From positions 1-53,081 of the forward strand of contig CANDNA010000023.1 of the NCBI GenBank assembly GCA_947385955.1: a stretch of 53,081 nucleotides of DNA, written 5' to 3'. The stretch is from an uncultured Clostridia bacterium. Lineage in GTDB: Bacteria > Bacillota > Clostridia > Lachnospirales > Lachnospiraceae. Below are positions 26,837-35,214 of the stretch, piece by piece. The notes under the pieces are model-generated. The model was not told where the DNA came from. It saw only the letters and a program-made list of their open reading frames with translations, and did no database searches. The position numbers and the translations under genes are program-made. Position 1 is the stretch's first letter; the number at the start of each line of letters is the position of its first letter.

Positions 26837-27418
26837 ATGCCGGTTTGTTTGACAAAAGGACAGAAGATCAGTCTGACCAAAGGAAATCCGGGGCTGAAAA
26901 ATGTGGTGATCGGTCTGGGCTGGGATGTGAACCAGTATGATACAGGCGGTGATTTTGATCTGGATGCGGCTGCGTTTCTTTTAACGGAAGGGGGCAGAGT
27001 TTCCAGACAGGAGGACTTTGTATTTTATGGTAATCTGACACATCCGTCAGAAAGTGTGAAGCATCTGGGGGATAATCTGACCGGCGCCGGAGACGGGGAT
27101 GACGAACAGATTAAGGTGGATCTGACAAAGGTGCCCGATTCGATTACCAAAATCGCATTTACAGCAACCATCTATGAAGCGGAGGCCAGAAGGCAGAATT
27201 TCGGCCAGGTGAACAATGCTTTTATCCGTATCTATAATGAAGCAAATGGGGAAGAACTGCTGCGCTATGATCTGGGAGAGGATTTTTCCATTGAAACAGC
27301 GGTTGTATTCGGTGAACTCTATAAAAACGGAGCCGAATGGAAATTCAATGCGGTAGGCAATGGCTTCCAGGGCGGACTGGCAGCACTGTGCGCCAATTAT
27401 GGAGTAGAGGTGGAATAA
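26837..27418 (+). CDS. terD: TerD-family Ca-binding stress protein, paralogue 2
   Basis: A 193-residue TerD domain nearly collinear with paralogue 1: [24 protein letters not shown] and the shared ending [20 protein letters not shown]. The start at 26837 follows aaaggggg and aligns with paralogue 1; an upstream in-frame ATG at 26741 lies inside the preceding gene. Differences from paralogue 1 are conservative and mostly on the surface-like segments. Confidence 0.95.
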   Translation: MPVCLTKGQKISLTKGNPGLKNVVIGLGWDVNQYDTGGDFDLDAAAFLLTEGGRVSRQEDFVFYGNLTHPSESVKHLGDNLTGAGDGDDEQIKVDLTKVPDSITKIAFTATIYEAEARRQNFGQVNNAFIRIYNEANGEELLRYDLGEDFSIETAVVFGELYKNGAEWKFNAVGNGFQGGLAALCANYGVEVE

Positions 27419-27434
27419 AGGAGGAACCTGAGAA

Positions 27435-28022
27435 ATGTCAATCAGTTTACAAAAGGGACAAAAGGTCAGCCTGACCAAAGACAATGCGGGCCTTTCCAGA
27501 GTGGTAGTGGGTCTGGGCTGGGATGAAGTAAAACAGAAAAAAGGATTTTTTGCACCGAAACCGCAGCCTATTGACTGTGATGCATCGGCGCTGCTGCTGG
27601 TAAACGGAAAGCTGGTGGACAACAGAGATGTGGTCTATTACGGGAATCTGCGGCATATGACCGGTACGATACAGCATATGGGAGACAACCTGACCGGCGC
27701 CGGGGACGGGGATGATGAACAGATCGTGGTGGATCTTGCCAATGTTCCCCAGCAGTATGACAGGATCGTGATTGTGGTAACGATCTATCAGGCGCCCCAG
27801 AGAGGGCAGCATTTCGGCCTGATTGAAAATGCGTTTATCCGTCTTGTCAATGCGGCTAACAATACGGAAATGTGTAAATACAATCTGAGTGAAAATTATG
27901 CCGGTATGACAGCCATGATTTTTGGTGAGATTTACCGGCATGGCGGAGAATGGAAATTCAATGCCATCGGTCAGGGGACCAATGATCCCGGCCTGGGAGA
28001 ACTGACCAGAAGATATATCTGA
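27435..28022 (+). CDS. Divergent TerD-family protein, paralogue 3
   Basis: A 195-residue TerD-family domain more distant from the first two. The first Ca motif is changed to PIDCDASALL, and an insertion EVKQKKGFFAPKPQP precedes it. The second site [15 protein letters not shown] is kept. It ends GLGELTRRYI instead of the FQGGLAALC tail. This pattern resembles the TerE/TerZ-like partner subunits found with TerD. The ribosome site is aaaggagg. 16 bp after paralogue 2, same operon. Confidence 0.9.
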   Translation: MSISLQKGQKVSLTKDNAGLSRVVVGLGWDEVKQKKGFFAPKPQPIDCDASALLLVNGKLVDNRDVVYYGNLRHMTGTIQHMGDNLTGAGDGDDEQIVVDLANVPQQYDRIVIVVTIYQAPQRGQHFGLIENAFIRLVNAANNTEMCKYNLSENYAGMTAMIFGEIYRHGGEWKFNAIGQGTNDPGLGELTRRYI

Positions 28023-28078
28023 TACAGAGTGTGGCGGAGGGATTCCCTTCGCCATACGGACAATTTGGAGGATTGCAT

Positions 28079-30733
28079 ATGAAATGGACTGGACTGAATG
28101 ATCAGGAGGTGCTGGCTTCCCGGGAGAAATATGGCTCCAATGCCATACCCGAATCTGAGCCGACCACTTTTCTGGAAGCATTCAAGGAGACATTCACAGA
28201 CCCGATGATCAGGATTCTGCTGGTGATCGCGGCCATTATGATCGGTATGTTCTTTGTGGGCTATGCGGAGATCTACGAGCCTGCGGGAACGATTGTGGCA
28301 GTGCTGATTGTGGCTTTTGTTTCGGCCAAGACAAGTGTGGCCAGCGATACCAAATACCGGCAGTTGAAAGACAGTACAAAGAAGGATACCTGCAAGGCAT
28401 ACCGGAACGGACAGGTCACTGTCATAGAAGTGGATGATGTGGTTGTGGGAGACCGTGTGCTGCTGCAGTCAGGAGATAAGATACCCGCGGACGGTATCCT
28501 GGTGGACGGCGACCTGCGTGTGGACAATTCCGCGCTGAACGGGGAAGCCGAAGAGTGCAAGAAGTTTGCCGCAAAGGACGGAGCAGAGCTTCCGGAGCAG
28601 ATTACCGGGGAAACGTTTGTGGACCGGCATTCCCTGTTTCGGGGAGCGGTGGTCTTTGACGGTGAGGGTGTGCTGGATGTCCGTAAGGTGGGAACCGGGA
28701 CCATGATGGGGAAAATGGCCGAGGAAATGCAGGAAGATGAGCCGGATTCTCCGCTGAAGGTGAAGCTGGCCAGACTGGCGGGACAGATTTCCACCTTTGG
28801 CTATATCGGTGCAGCGGTCATTGCAGTTCTTTATCTTGTCTTTTTCGTGCTGCATGCCGGGGGCGTATCCGCTTATCTGGCGCTGGGATGGAGTCAGATA
28901 CTGAAGGATGTGGTGGAGGCGGTTTCGCTGGCCATTGTCATTATCGTCTGCGCGGTACCGGAAGGGCTGCCGCTGATGATTTCCCTGGTGCTGATGCAGA
29001 ATACCAGCAAGATGCTGGATCACAATGTGCTGGTGCGTAAGGCGGAAGGAATTGAAACGGCAGGCTCTCTGAACATTCTGTTCAGCGATAAGACCGGGAC
29101 GATTACCAAAGGCTCATTGGAGGTGGTGGAATTTTTCACTGCCCGGGGAGAGACGATCACGATAGCAGAGCTGGGGAGCCATAAGAAGATCAAAGAACTG
29201 GTAGACATTGCCATTGGTAAGAACACGGCGTCCATGTTTGACGCTTCGCATAAAGTAATCGGCGGAAATGCCACTGACCAGGCGCTGATGAAGTTTATCG
29301 GAGAGGACACCTGGCAGGCGCTTTCGGGGAAAGAGCTGGTGGTCAATGCATCTCAGGGATTTAATTCGGCCAATAAGTTCAGTCAGGCCAGAATAGACAG
29401 CATGGGTATGACGTTTTATAAGGGAGCGCCGGAACGGCTGCTTGCCGTAGCGGGAAAAGCGCTGGATCAGGACGGAAACGAAACAGAGCTGCCTTTGGAT
29501 GCGCTCAATAACAGAATCAATGAACTGGCTTCCAGAGCCATGCGTGTACTGGCCTTCGGATATTCCCGGAAGGGCCTGACAGCGGATCAGATCAACGAGG
29601 ATACTGTGCTGATCGGGCTGGTGGCCATCCGGGATGATGTAAGACCGGAAGCCAGAGATGCCATCCGGGAGGTGCAGGAGGCGGGGATCCAGGTGGTGAT
29701 GATCACAGGAGACCGTCTGGAAACCGCAGTTTCCATTGCCAGGGATGCAGGGCTGGTGCAGAGTGAAAACGACAGGGCACTGACCTCTGCGGAATTAAAC
29801 GGTATGAGCGATGAAGAAGTAAAGAAGATCATAAAAGACATCCGGGTGATTGCAAGAGCCCTGCCCACTGACAAGTCCCGTATGGTCAGACTCTGTCAGG
29901 AAATGAATCTGGTGGTGGGTATGACCGGCGACGGTGTCAACGATTCTCCGGCATTGAAGCGGGCCGATGTGGGCTTTGCTATGGGCAGCGGCACGGAGGC
30001 TGCCAAAGAGGCAGGTAAAATTGTCATACTGGATGACAATTTCAAATCCATCAAAGACGCTATCTGGTATGGCAGGACCATTTATCACAATATATTGAAG
30101 TTCTGCAAATTCCAGTTAGTCATCAATGTGGCGGCGGTTGTGGTAAGCGCCATTGCCCCTTTCTTTGGTGTGGAAGAGCCGCTGAAGGTAACCCATCTTT
30201 TGTTTGTCAATCTGGTAATGGACGGCCTGGGCGCGATTATGCTGGGCAATGAGCCGGCGCTGGCGGAATATATGCGGGAGAAGCCCAGACGAAGGGATGA
30301 AAGCATTGTCAGCAGGAAGATGATGACACAGATTCTGACAATGGGAGGCTGGCTGACCATTCTCAGCTTTGTCTACCTGAAGCATCCGTTTTTTGCCGGG
30401 CTGTTTGAAAATGAAGCCCAGCACATGACCGGTTATTTTGTATTATTTATTGTCAGTGCGCTGTTTAACGGCTTTAATGTCAGGGATGAGCGGTTTGGTA
30501 TTTTCAGAGGTCTGGATGAGAACAAAGGCTTTTTACAGGTGCTGTGTATCATTGTGCTGGTACAGGCGGCGATTGTCAATGCACCGCTGATTCCCCTGTC
30601 GGTATTTGCCTGGATCGGCAATATGTTCAGCTGCGTACCCTTTGGCATAACCGGCTGGGCAGTGATTATTCTGCTGGCATTTACCATGATTCCGGTGGAT
30701 ATGCTGCGTAAGTGTGTGGCAAACAGAGGATAA
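28079..30733 (+). CDS. P-type cation ATPase (Ca2+-type, P2)
   Basis: An 884-residue membrane pump. It has the actuator-domain motif SALNGEAEE, the M4 motif AVPEGLPLMISL, the phosphorylation site Asp337 in SDKTGTITKG, a nucleotide-binding region and the hinge TGDGVNDSPALKRADVGFAMG, then six C-terminal helices. The PEGLP motif and overall layout match Ca2+ pumps of the PMCA/SERCA group. The actuator loop is NGEA rather than the usual TGES, but the catalytic Glu is kept. The start at 28079 follows ggaggattgcat; an upstream ATG at 28031 lacks a site. Placement after three Ca-binding TerD genes supports a calcium role. Confidence 0.9.
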   Translation: MKWTGLNDQEVLASREKYGSNAIPESEPTTFLEAFKETFTDPMIRILLVIAAIMIGMFFVGYAEIYEPAGTIVAVLIVAFVSAKTSVASDTKYRQLKDSTKKDTCKAYRNGQVTVIEVDDVVVGDRVLLQSGDKIPADGILVDGDLRVDNSALNGEAEECKKFAAKDGAELPEQITGETFVDRHSLFRGAVVFDGEGVLDVRKVGTGTMMGKMAEEMQEDEPDSPLKVKLARLAGQISTFGYIGAAVIAVLYLVFFVLHAGGVSAYLALGWSQILKDVVEAVSLAIVIIVCAVPEGLPLMISLVLMQNTSKMLDHNVLVRKAEGIETAGSLNILFSDKTGTITKGSLEVVEFFTARGETITIAELGSHKKIKELVDIAIGKNTASMFDASHKVIGGNATDQALMKFIGEDTWQALSGKELVVNASQGFNSANKFSQARIDSMGMTFYKGAPERLLAVAGKALDQDGNETELPLDALNNRINELASRAMRVLAFGYSRKGLTADQINEDTVLIGLVAIRDDVRPEARDAIREVQEAGIQVVMITGDRLETAVSIARDAGLVQSENDRALTSAELNGMSDEEVKKIIKDIRVIARALPTDKSRMVRLCQEMNLVVGMTGDGVNDSPALKRADVGFAMGSGTEAAKEAGKIVILDDNFKSIKDAIWYGRTIYHNILKFCKFQLVINVAAVVVSAIAPFFGVEEPLKVTHLLFVNLVMDGLGAIMLGNEPALAEYMREKPRRRDESIVSRKMMTQILTMGGWLTILSFVYLKHPFFAGLFENEAQHMTGYFVLFIVSALFNGFNVRDERFGIFRGLDENKGFLQVLCIIVLVQAAIVNAPLIPLSVFAWIGNMFSCVPFGITGWAVIILLAFTMIPVDMLRKCVANRG

Positions 30734-30745
30734 AAGGGATGGCAG

Positions 30746-30774
30746 GGCGGCACATGCATCCGGTATGTGCCGCC
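30746..30774 (+). other. Hairpin between the P-type ATPase and HAD genes
   Basis: A perfect 10-bp stem, ggcggcacat (30746-30755) with atgtgccgcc (30765-30774), and no following T-run. It sits just upstream of the HAD start, where it could tune translation or protect the upstream mRNA. Confidence 0.6.
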
Positions 30775-30789
30775 TGCTGTTACAGGACT

Positions 30790-31602
30790 ATGAAAAACAG
30801 GGTTGTTTTTTTCACGGATTTGGACAATACACTGATTTACTCCTATAAACAGGAGCTGGGAGCGGACAGAATCGGTGTGGAAATTTATCAGGACAGGACG
30901 ATTTCGTATATGACACCGGCGACGGTCAGGATGCTGGAAGAGATCAGAGAACATCTCCTGGTAGTGCCGGTGACGACACGGACGAGAGAGCAGTATGAAA
31001 GGATTGATCTGGGATTTGTGCCGGAGTATGCCCTTGTATGCAATGGGGGAATCCTGTTGGAGAAGGGTGTGGAAGTCAGGAGCTGGCGGGAGGATTCCCT
31101 GAAGCTGACGGAGGGGAGCCGGGATGCGCTCAGCCGGGGACGGGAATGCCTGGAATCTGACGAAAGCAGATGTTTTCCGGTGCGCAGTGTGGGAGGCCTG
31201 TTTTTGTTTACCAAAAGCCGGCGCCCCGGGGAAAGTGCAGAGAGGGTGCGGCAGACACTGTGCAGTGACCGGGCGGAGGTATTTCAAAACGGACAGAAAC
31301 TGTATGTGGTACCCAAGGAAATCAACAAGGGTATGGCATGTAAAAGACTGAAAAAGAGGCTGAAAGTGTCCGGCGTGTTTCCCTGCCGTACGATAGCGGC
31401 AGGCGACAGCGCTTTTGATGTACCGATGCTGGAGGAAGCAGACTTTTCCATATTTCCGGACGGGCTGTATCAGGTAAGTGAGGAGGGCAGCGGGGCCGTG
31501 TGGAAGGGCGGTAAGGGTACCTTTTCCGAATTTATGCTGGAGCAGGCCAGGTTATTCATGGGGAGTATAGAGCCGTATCCGGTGCGGGATACTATGCTGT
31601 AA
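30790..31602 (+). CDS. HAD-superfamily phosphatase of the Ter island
   Basis: A 270-residue HAD hydrolase with motif I FFTDLDNTLI (nucleophile Asp10, Asp12), motif II around VPVTTRTREQY, and motif IV GDSAFDVPML (205-214). The cap inserted between them places it in the type IIB (Cof-like) group. HAD phosphatases accompany the PRTase and CitE-like lyase in published Ter metabolite modules, which fits here. The start at 30790 gives the HAD motif at residue 8 and leaves the upstream hairpin untranslated; an ATG at 30739 is possible. The ribosome site (acagga) is weak. Confidence 0.85.
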   Translation: MKNRVVFFTDLDNTLIYSYKQELGADRIGVEIYQDRTISYMTPATVRMLEEIREHLLVVPVTTRTREQYERIDLGFVPEYALVCNGGILLEKGVEVRSWREDSLKLTEGSRDALSRGRECLESDESRCFPVRSVGGLFLFTKSRRPGESAERVRQTLCSDRAEVFQNGQKLYVVPKEINKGMACKRLKKRLKVSGVFPCRTIAAGDSAFDVPMLEEADFSIFPDGLYQVSEEGSGAVWKGGKGTFSEFMLEQARLFMGSIEPYPVRDTML

Positions 31603-31657
31603 GGAAGGAACAGAAAATAAAACAGGCGGGAAAAGAGCCGCAGAAAGCAGGTGTGTC

Positions 31658-32581
31658 ATGGCAAAAAGAATGTTGGAGAGCAATGCGTCGGATTTTAAGG
31701 GATTTACCAAAAGGGATCTTCTGGAGTCTATGGCCAAAAGCGAAGGAAGGGTGCTGATGTGTGAAACGATCGGTAACATACGTCCTATGCTGGGAGATGT
31801 GACCAACGCGGAATTTGTATCGGCGATGGGAGCGGATTTTGTGCTGCTGAATATATTTGATGTGAGAAATCCGGAGATACAGGGACTTCCGAAAGAAGCG
31901 CCCTATGATACGGTGCAGATGATAAAGCGTCTGACCGGAAGGCCGGTGGGCATCAATCTGGAGCCGGCAGAAGATGACAGGATGGAAAAGACCGATGAGC
32001 TCTGGCGGATGTCAGAAGGCAGGCGGGCCACACTGGAGAATGCGCAGCGGGCCTGTGAGATGGGAGTGGATCTGATCCTGCTCACCGGCAATCCGGGTAT
32101 GGGCGTGAGCAATGAGGCCATAGAGCGGACGCTGCGTCTGTATCGGGAAAATCTGGGAGACAAGATTATACTGGCAGCAGGCAAGATGCATGCAGCCGGG
32201 ATTCTGGAGGAAGCAGCCGAACAGATTATTACAAAAGAGGATGTGCGGCGTTTCCGGGAAGCGGGAGCGGATATCCTGCTGTTCCCTGCACCGGGCAGTG
32301 TACCGGGCATAACCGTTTCCTATGTAAAGGAACTGGTAAGCTATGCCCACAGCCTGGGGGCACTGACCATTACCGCAATCGGCACTTCCCAGGAAGGGGC
32401 AGATGTGGCAACCATCCGGCAGATGGCTCTGATGTGTAAAATGACAGGCACCGATATTCATCATCTGGGAGATGCAGGATATGCAGGGATGCCTCTGCCG
32501 GAAAATATACAGGCGTATTCGGTGGCGATACGGGGCGTCCGGCATACGTACCACCGTATGGCGGCATCCATTCTGCGGTAA
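31658..32581 (+). CDS. DUF7916-like predicted TIM-barrel protein
   Basis: A 307-residue protein that resembles the family I know as DUF7916 (often mislabelled haloacid dehalogenase-like); I am only moderately sure. Alternating strand-helix pattern with conserved-looking strand ends: MCETIGNIRP, ADFVLLNIFD, GINLEPAED, LILLTGNPGMG, ADILLFPAPGSVPGI, ITAIGTSQEGADV and IHHLGDAGYAGM. This suggests a (beta/alpha)8 barrel acting on a phosphorylated small molecule; that is inference. It lies 55 bp after the HAD gene and 173 bp before pfp. It could therefore close the Ter operon or belong to sugar metabolism. Confidence 0.6.
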   Translation: MAKRMLESNASDFKGFTKRDLLESMAKSEGRVLMCETIGNIRPMLGDVTNAEFVSAMGADFVLLNIFDVRNPEIQGLPKEAPYDTVQMIKRLTGRPVGINLEPAEDDRMEKTDELWRMSEGRRATLENAQRACEMGVDLILLTGNPGMGVSNEAIERTLRLYRENLGDKIILAAGKMHAAGILEEAAEQIITKEDVRRFREAGADILLFPAPGSVPGITVSYVKELVSYAHSLGALTITAIGTSQEGADVATIRQMALMCKMTGTDIHHLGDAGYAGMPLPENIQAYSVAIRGVRHTYHRMAASILR

Positions 32582-32633
32582 GCAGCGTCGGTTTTACCAT
32601 AACAAAAGAGTGGTTTATTTTGGGTACATGCCC

Positions 32634-32662
32634 TTGTATTGCCATTTTTTTTCTGTTATAAT
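32634..32662 (+). promoter_or_regulatory. Promoter of pfp
   Basis: TTGTAT (32634-32639) and TATAAT (32657-32662) are spaced by 17 bp, with an extended -10 TG at 32654-32655. It lies 92 bp before the start codon. Confidence 0.8.
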
Positions 32663-32754
32663 CGTGGGGAATGCAGGAACGGCAATGGGGTTTTGCAGGC
32701 CGGCTGCATACATTTGGATAAACTATTATTGATTCAGCAAAAGGAGAAAGAAGC

Positions 32755-33984
32755 ATGAAGGGAAATATTGTAGTTGGACAGTCCGGCGGACCTACCGCAG
32801 TGATCAATTCTTCCGTAGCAGGCGTATATGCCGCTGCCAAGAAGATCGGCGTCAAGAAAGTATATGGTATGGTACATGGCATCCAGGGATTTCTGGCAGA
32901 TAATCTGTGTGATCTGGATGACTATCTGGACAATGAGACCGGCGTGGAACTGTTGAAGAGGACACCGTCTGCGTTCCTTGGGTCCTGCAGATTTAAAATG
33001 CCCAAGATCGAAGGAAACGAAGAAGTATACGAAAAAGTATTCGAGATCATGGAAAAGCATGATATTGAATGTCTGTTCTATGCAGGCGGAAATGATTCTA
33101 TGGATACCGTGAAGATGCTGTCTGATTATGCTGCAGCACATAACAAACCGCAGCGCTTTATGGGAGTACCCAAGACCATTGACAACGATCTTCCGATTAC
33201 GGATCACTGCCCCGGCTATGGCTCTGCGGCAAAATACATTGCCACATCCATGAAAGAGGTCATTCGTGACAATTCTTCTTTTGGTGTTGAGAAGCCCACC
33301 GTACTGATCGTGGAAATCATGGGACGGAATGCAGGCTGGCTGACAGCAGCGGCAGCACTGGCAAAAGATGTGGACTGCGAAGGTGCGGATGCCATCTATC
33401 TGCCTGAGAGAACCTTTGATGTGGATGCTTTTATGGCAAAGGTAAAAGACCTGGCAGCACGGAAATCTTCTGTTGTAATCGCTGTTTCCGAAGGGATCAA
33501 GGTAGCAGACGGACGTTATGTATGTGAGCTTGCCAACGGGGATGTGGCAGTGGATGCATTCGGACACAAGCAGATGTCCGGTACGGCAGCTTACCTGGCA
33601 CAGGCAGTTGCAGCAGAGACCGGTTTAAAGACCAGAGCCATTGAGTTCTCCACCTTACAGCGTGCGGCAACCCATCTGGCATCCCTGACAGACATCAACG
33701 AAGCCTTCCAGGTAGGACATGACGCAGTGCTTGCAGCAGAGGACGGCAAGACCGGAATGATGATTACCCTTGACAGAAACGGCAGCGATCCTTATCAGTG
33801 CGGTACCAGCGCTTATGATATTCACGCAATCGCCAATGTGGAAAGAGCGGTTCCGGATGAGTGGATCACAGAAGATGGCTGCGGCCTGAATGAAGGCTAT
33901 GAAGCCTATGCAAGACCGTTGATCATGGGTGAATTACAGCCCCTGTTTGTAAACGGAACACCGAGACATCTGGTACGCAAATAA
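32755..33984 (+). CDS. pfp: Diphosphate-dependent 6-phosphofructokinase
   Basis: Phosphorylates fructose-6-phosphate to fructose-1,6-bisphosphate in glycolysis. 409 residues, PFK fold. The start VGQSGGPTAVINSS is typical. The donor-site motif reads GGNDS (111-115) and the substrate motif PKTIDND (139-145). Lys in place of Gly in PKTIDND is the classic mark of pyrophosphate-using enzymes, so PPi rather than ATP is the likely phosphoryl donor and the reaction may be reversible. MGRNAGWL is also present. Its own promoter and a following terminator make it monocistronic. The ribosome site is aaggagaaag. Confidence 0.92.
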   Translation: MKGNIVVGQSGGPTAVINSSVAGVYAAAKKIGVKKVYGMVHGIQGFLADNLCDLDDYLDNETGVELLKRTPSAFLGSCRFKMPKIEGNEEVYEKVFEIMEKHDIECLFYAGGNDSMDTVKMLSDYAAAHNKPQRFMGVPKTIDNDLPITDHCPGYGSAAKYIATSMKEVIRDNSSFGVEKPTVLIVEIMGRNAGWLTAAAALAKDVDCEGADAIYLPERTFDVDAFMAKVKDLAARKSSVVIAVSEGIKVADGRYVCELANGDVAVDAFGHKQMSGTAAYLAQAVAAETGLKTRAIEFSTLQRAATHLASLTDINEAFQVGHDAVLAAEDGKTGMMITLDRNGSDPYQCGTSAYDIHAIANVERAVPDEWITEDGCGLNEGYEAYARPLIMGELQPLFVNGTPRHLVRK

Positions 33985-34000
33985 TTTCAGACAGTTCAGG

Positions 34001-34032
34001 AGGGGATGATCTCAGGGTCATCCTCTTTCTGT
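34001..34032 (+). terminator. Terminator after pfp
   Basis: A 9-bp stem (34001-34009 with 34018-34026, one G-U pair) is followed by ttctgttgtt. It ends 20 bp before the next start codon. Confidence 0.7.
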
Positions 34033-34051
34033 TGTTGTGGCAGGAAAAAAT

Positions 34052-35041
34052 ATGGTTTCAATAAAAGATGTGGCCAGACATGCAGGTGTGGCAATTTCCA
34101 CTGTTTCCAAAGTATTGAATGATTACCCCAATGTAAGCAGGGAAACAAGAGAAAAAGTAAACAGGGCGATCCGGGAGCTGAATTTTGTTCCCAATGCGGT
34201 GGCTGCCGCTCTGTCCTCCAAACAGGCAGGACGGGTGGCGCTGTTGTTGAATCTGAATCTGAGAATGCAGGCCATCGACGAGGTTGACATGCAGTATCTT
34301 TCCGGCGCCATCAACCGGGCAATGGAGCTGAATCTGGATGTGATTACAGTATTTTTTTCCATGCTTCGGGGAAAAACTGTGGAAGAGATGATCCGTTATT
34401 TTGAGTCCCAGAGTATTACCGGAATCATCATCTATGGACTGACCAGAGAGGAAAAGGTGCTGCATGAGCTGATTGCAACAGGGTGCTTTAAAATCGTAGT
34501 TGTGGATGCGCCGGTGTTCAATGAAACGACATCTTCCCTGTGGATTGACCAGAGTCAGGCCCAGTATGATGTGGCCCGGAAAACCATTGAGGAAAACAAC
34601 GGAAAGCGGATCTTTTATATTGCCGGAAAGAAAAACCAGTATGTAACAGAAGAACGGCTGCAGGGCATCCGGCGTCTGAAAGCAGAGATGGGATTTTCCC
34701 TGTATGTCCGGAGCGGAAACTTTTCCGAGCTGCAGGCCAGAAATCTGACATTCCGGTATGCCAGAAATCAGGATGTGCTGGTATGCGCTTCCGATATTAT
34801 GGCGATCGGAGCCATGAAAGCATTGATGGAAATGGATATTTTCCGTCCGGTCTGCGGATTTGACGGAATTATGCTGATGGGCTATGCGGGCAAGCAGATG
34901 AATACAATACGGCAGGACTTTGCACGCATTTCTGCTGAGGCAGTCACAGAGCTGCATCGTCTGTTGGAAGGCGGAGAAGGCAGAAACCTTAAGATGGGCT
35001 ATGAGATTGTACGGTTGCAATATCTGGATATCATAAGCTAG
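34052..35041 (+). CDS. LacI-family regulator, probable controller of glgP
   Basis: A 329-residue LacI/GalR repressor. The N-terminal HTH is SIKDVARHAGVAISTVSKVL, followed by the hinge NAVAAALSSKQ. The C-terminal sugar-binding periplasmic-like domain ends with VCGFDGIM and TIRQDF. The start at 34052 follows gcagga and gives the usual VSIKDVA beginning; a GTG at 34037 would add five residues. It is divergent in sequence from the second LacI gene at 47242. The two operator-like palindromes at 35083 and 35123, directly downstream and upstream of glgP, are the obvious targets. Confidence 0.9.
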   Translation: MVSIKDVARHAGVAISTVSKVLNDYPNVSRETREKVNRAIRELNFVPNAVAAALSSKQAGRVALLLNLNLRMQAIDEVDMQYLSGAINRAMELNLDVITVFFSMLRGKTVEEMIRYFESQSITGIIIYGLTREEKVLHELIATGCFKIVVVDAPVFNETTSSLWIDQSQAQYDVARKTIEENNGKRIFYIAGKKNQYVTEERLQGIRRLKAEMGFSLYVRSGNFSELQARNLTFRYARNQDVLVCASDIMAIGAMKALMEMDIFRPVCGFDGIMLMGYAGKQMNTIRQDFARISAEAVTELHRLLEGGEGRNLKMGYEIVRLQYLDIIS

Positions 35042-35078
35042 AGGAAGGGATTCGGATATGATAAAAGGGAATTCGTAC

Positions 35079-35107
35079 TTGCGGAAAACGTTTTCCTGTG
35101 CTATACT
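35079..35107 (+). promoter_or_regulatory. Promoter of glgP
   Basis: TTGCGG (35079-35084) and TATACT (35102-35107) are spaced by 17 bp. The spacer is almost filled by operator 1. Confidence 0.7.
35083..35096. promoter_or_regulatory. LacI-type operator 1 (glgP)
   Basis: The perfect palindrome ggaaaacgttttcc with a central CG is typical of LacI-family sites. It overlaps the -35 box and spacer. Confidence 0.8.
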
Positions 35108-35122
35108 CATGAAAAACAAATT

Positions 35123-35136
35123 AGAAAACGTTTTCT
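35123..35136. promoter_or_regulatory. LacI-type operator 2 (glgP)
   Basis: The perfect palindrome agaaaacgttttct has the same 12-bp core as operator 1, centred 40 bp downstream of it. This spacing could allow cooperative or looped binding. Confidence 0.8.
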
Positions 35137-35214
35137 TGCCGAGGGGCAATCAGGCAGTAGTGGGTGTATTCAGTAAAAACCTGTTATCAGGACAGTAAAA
35201 AGGAGGTAGCTTTT

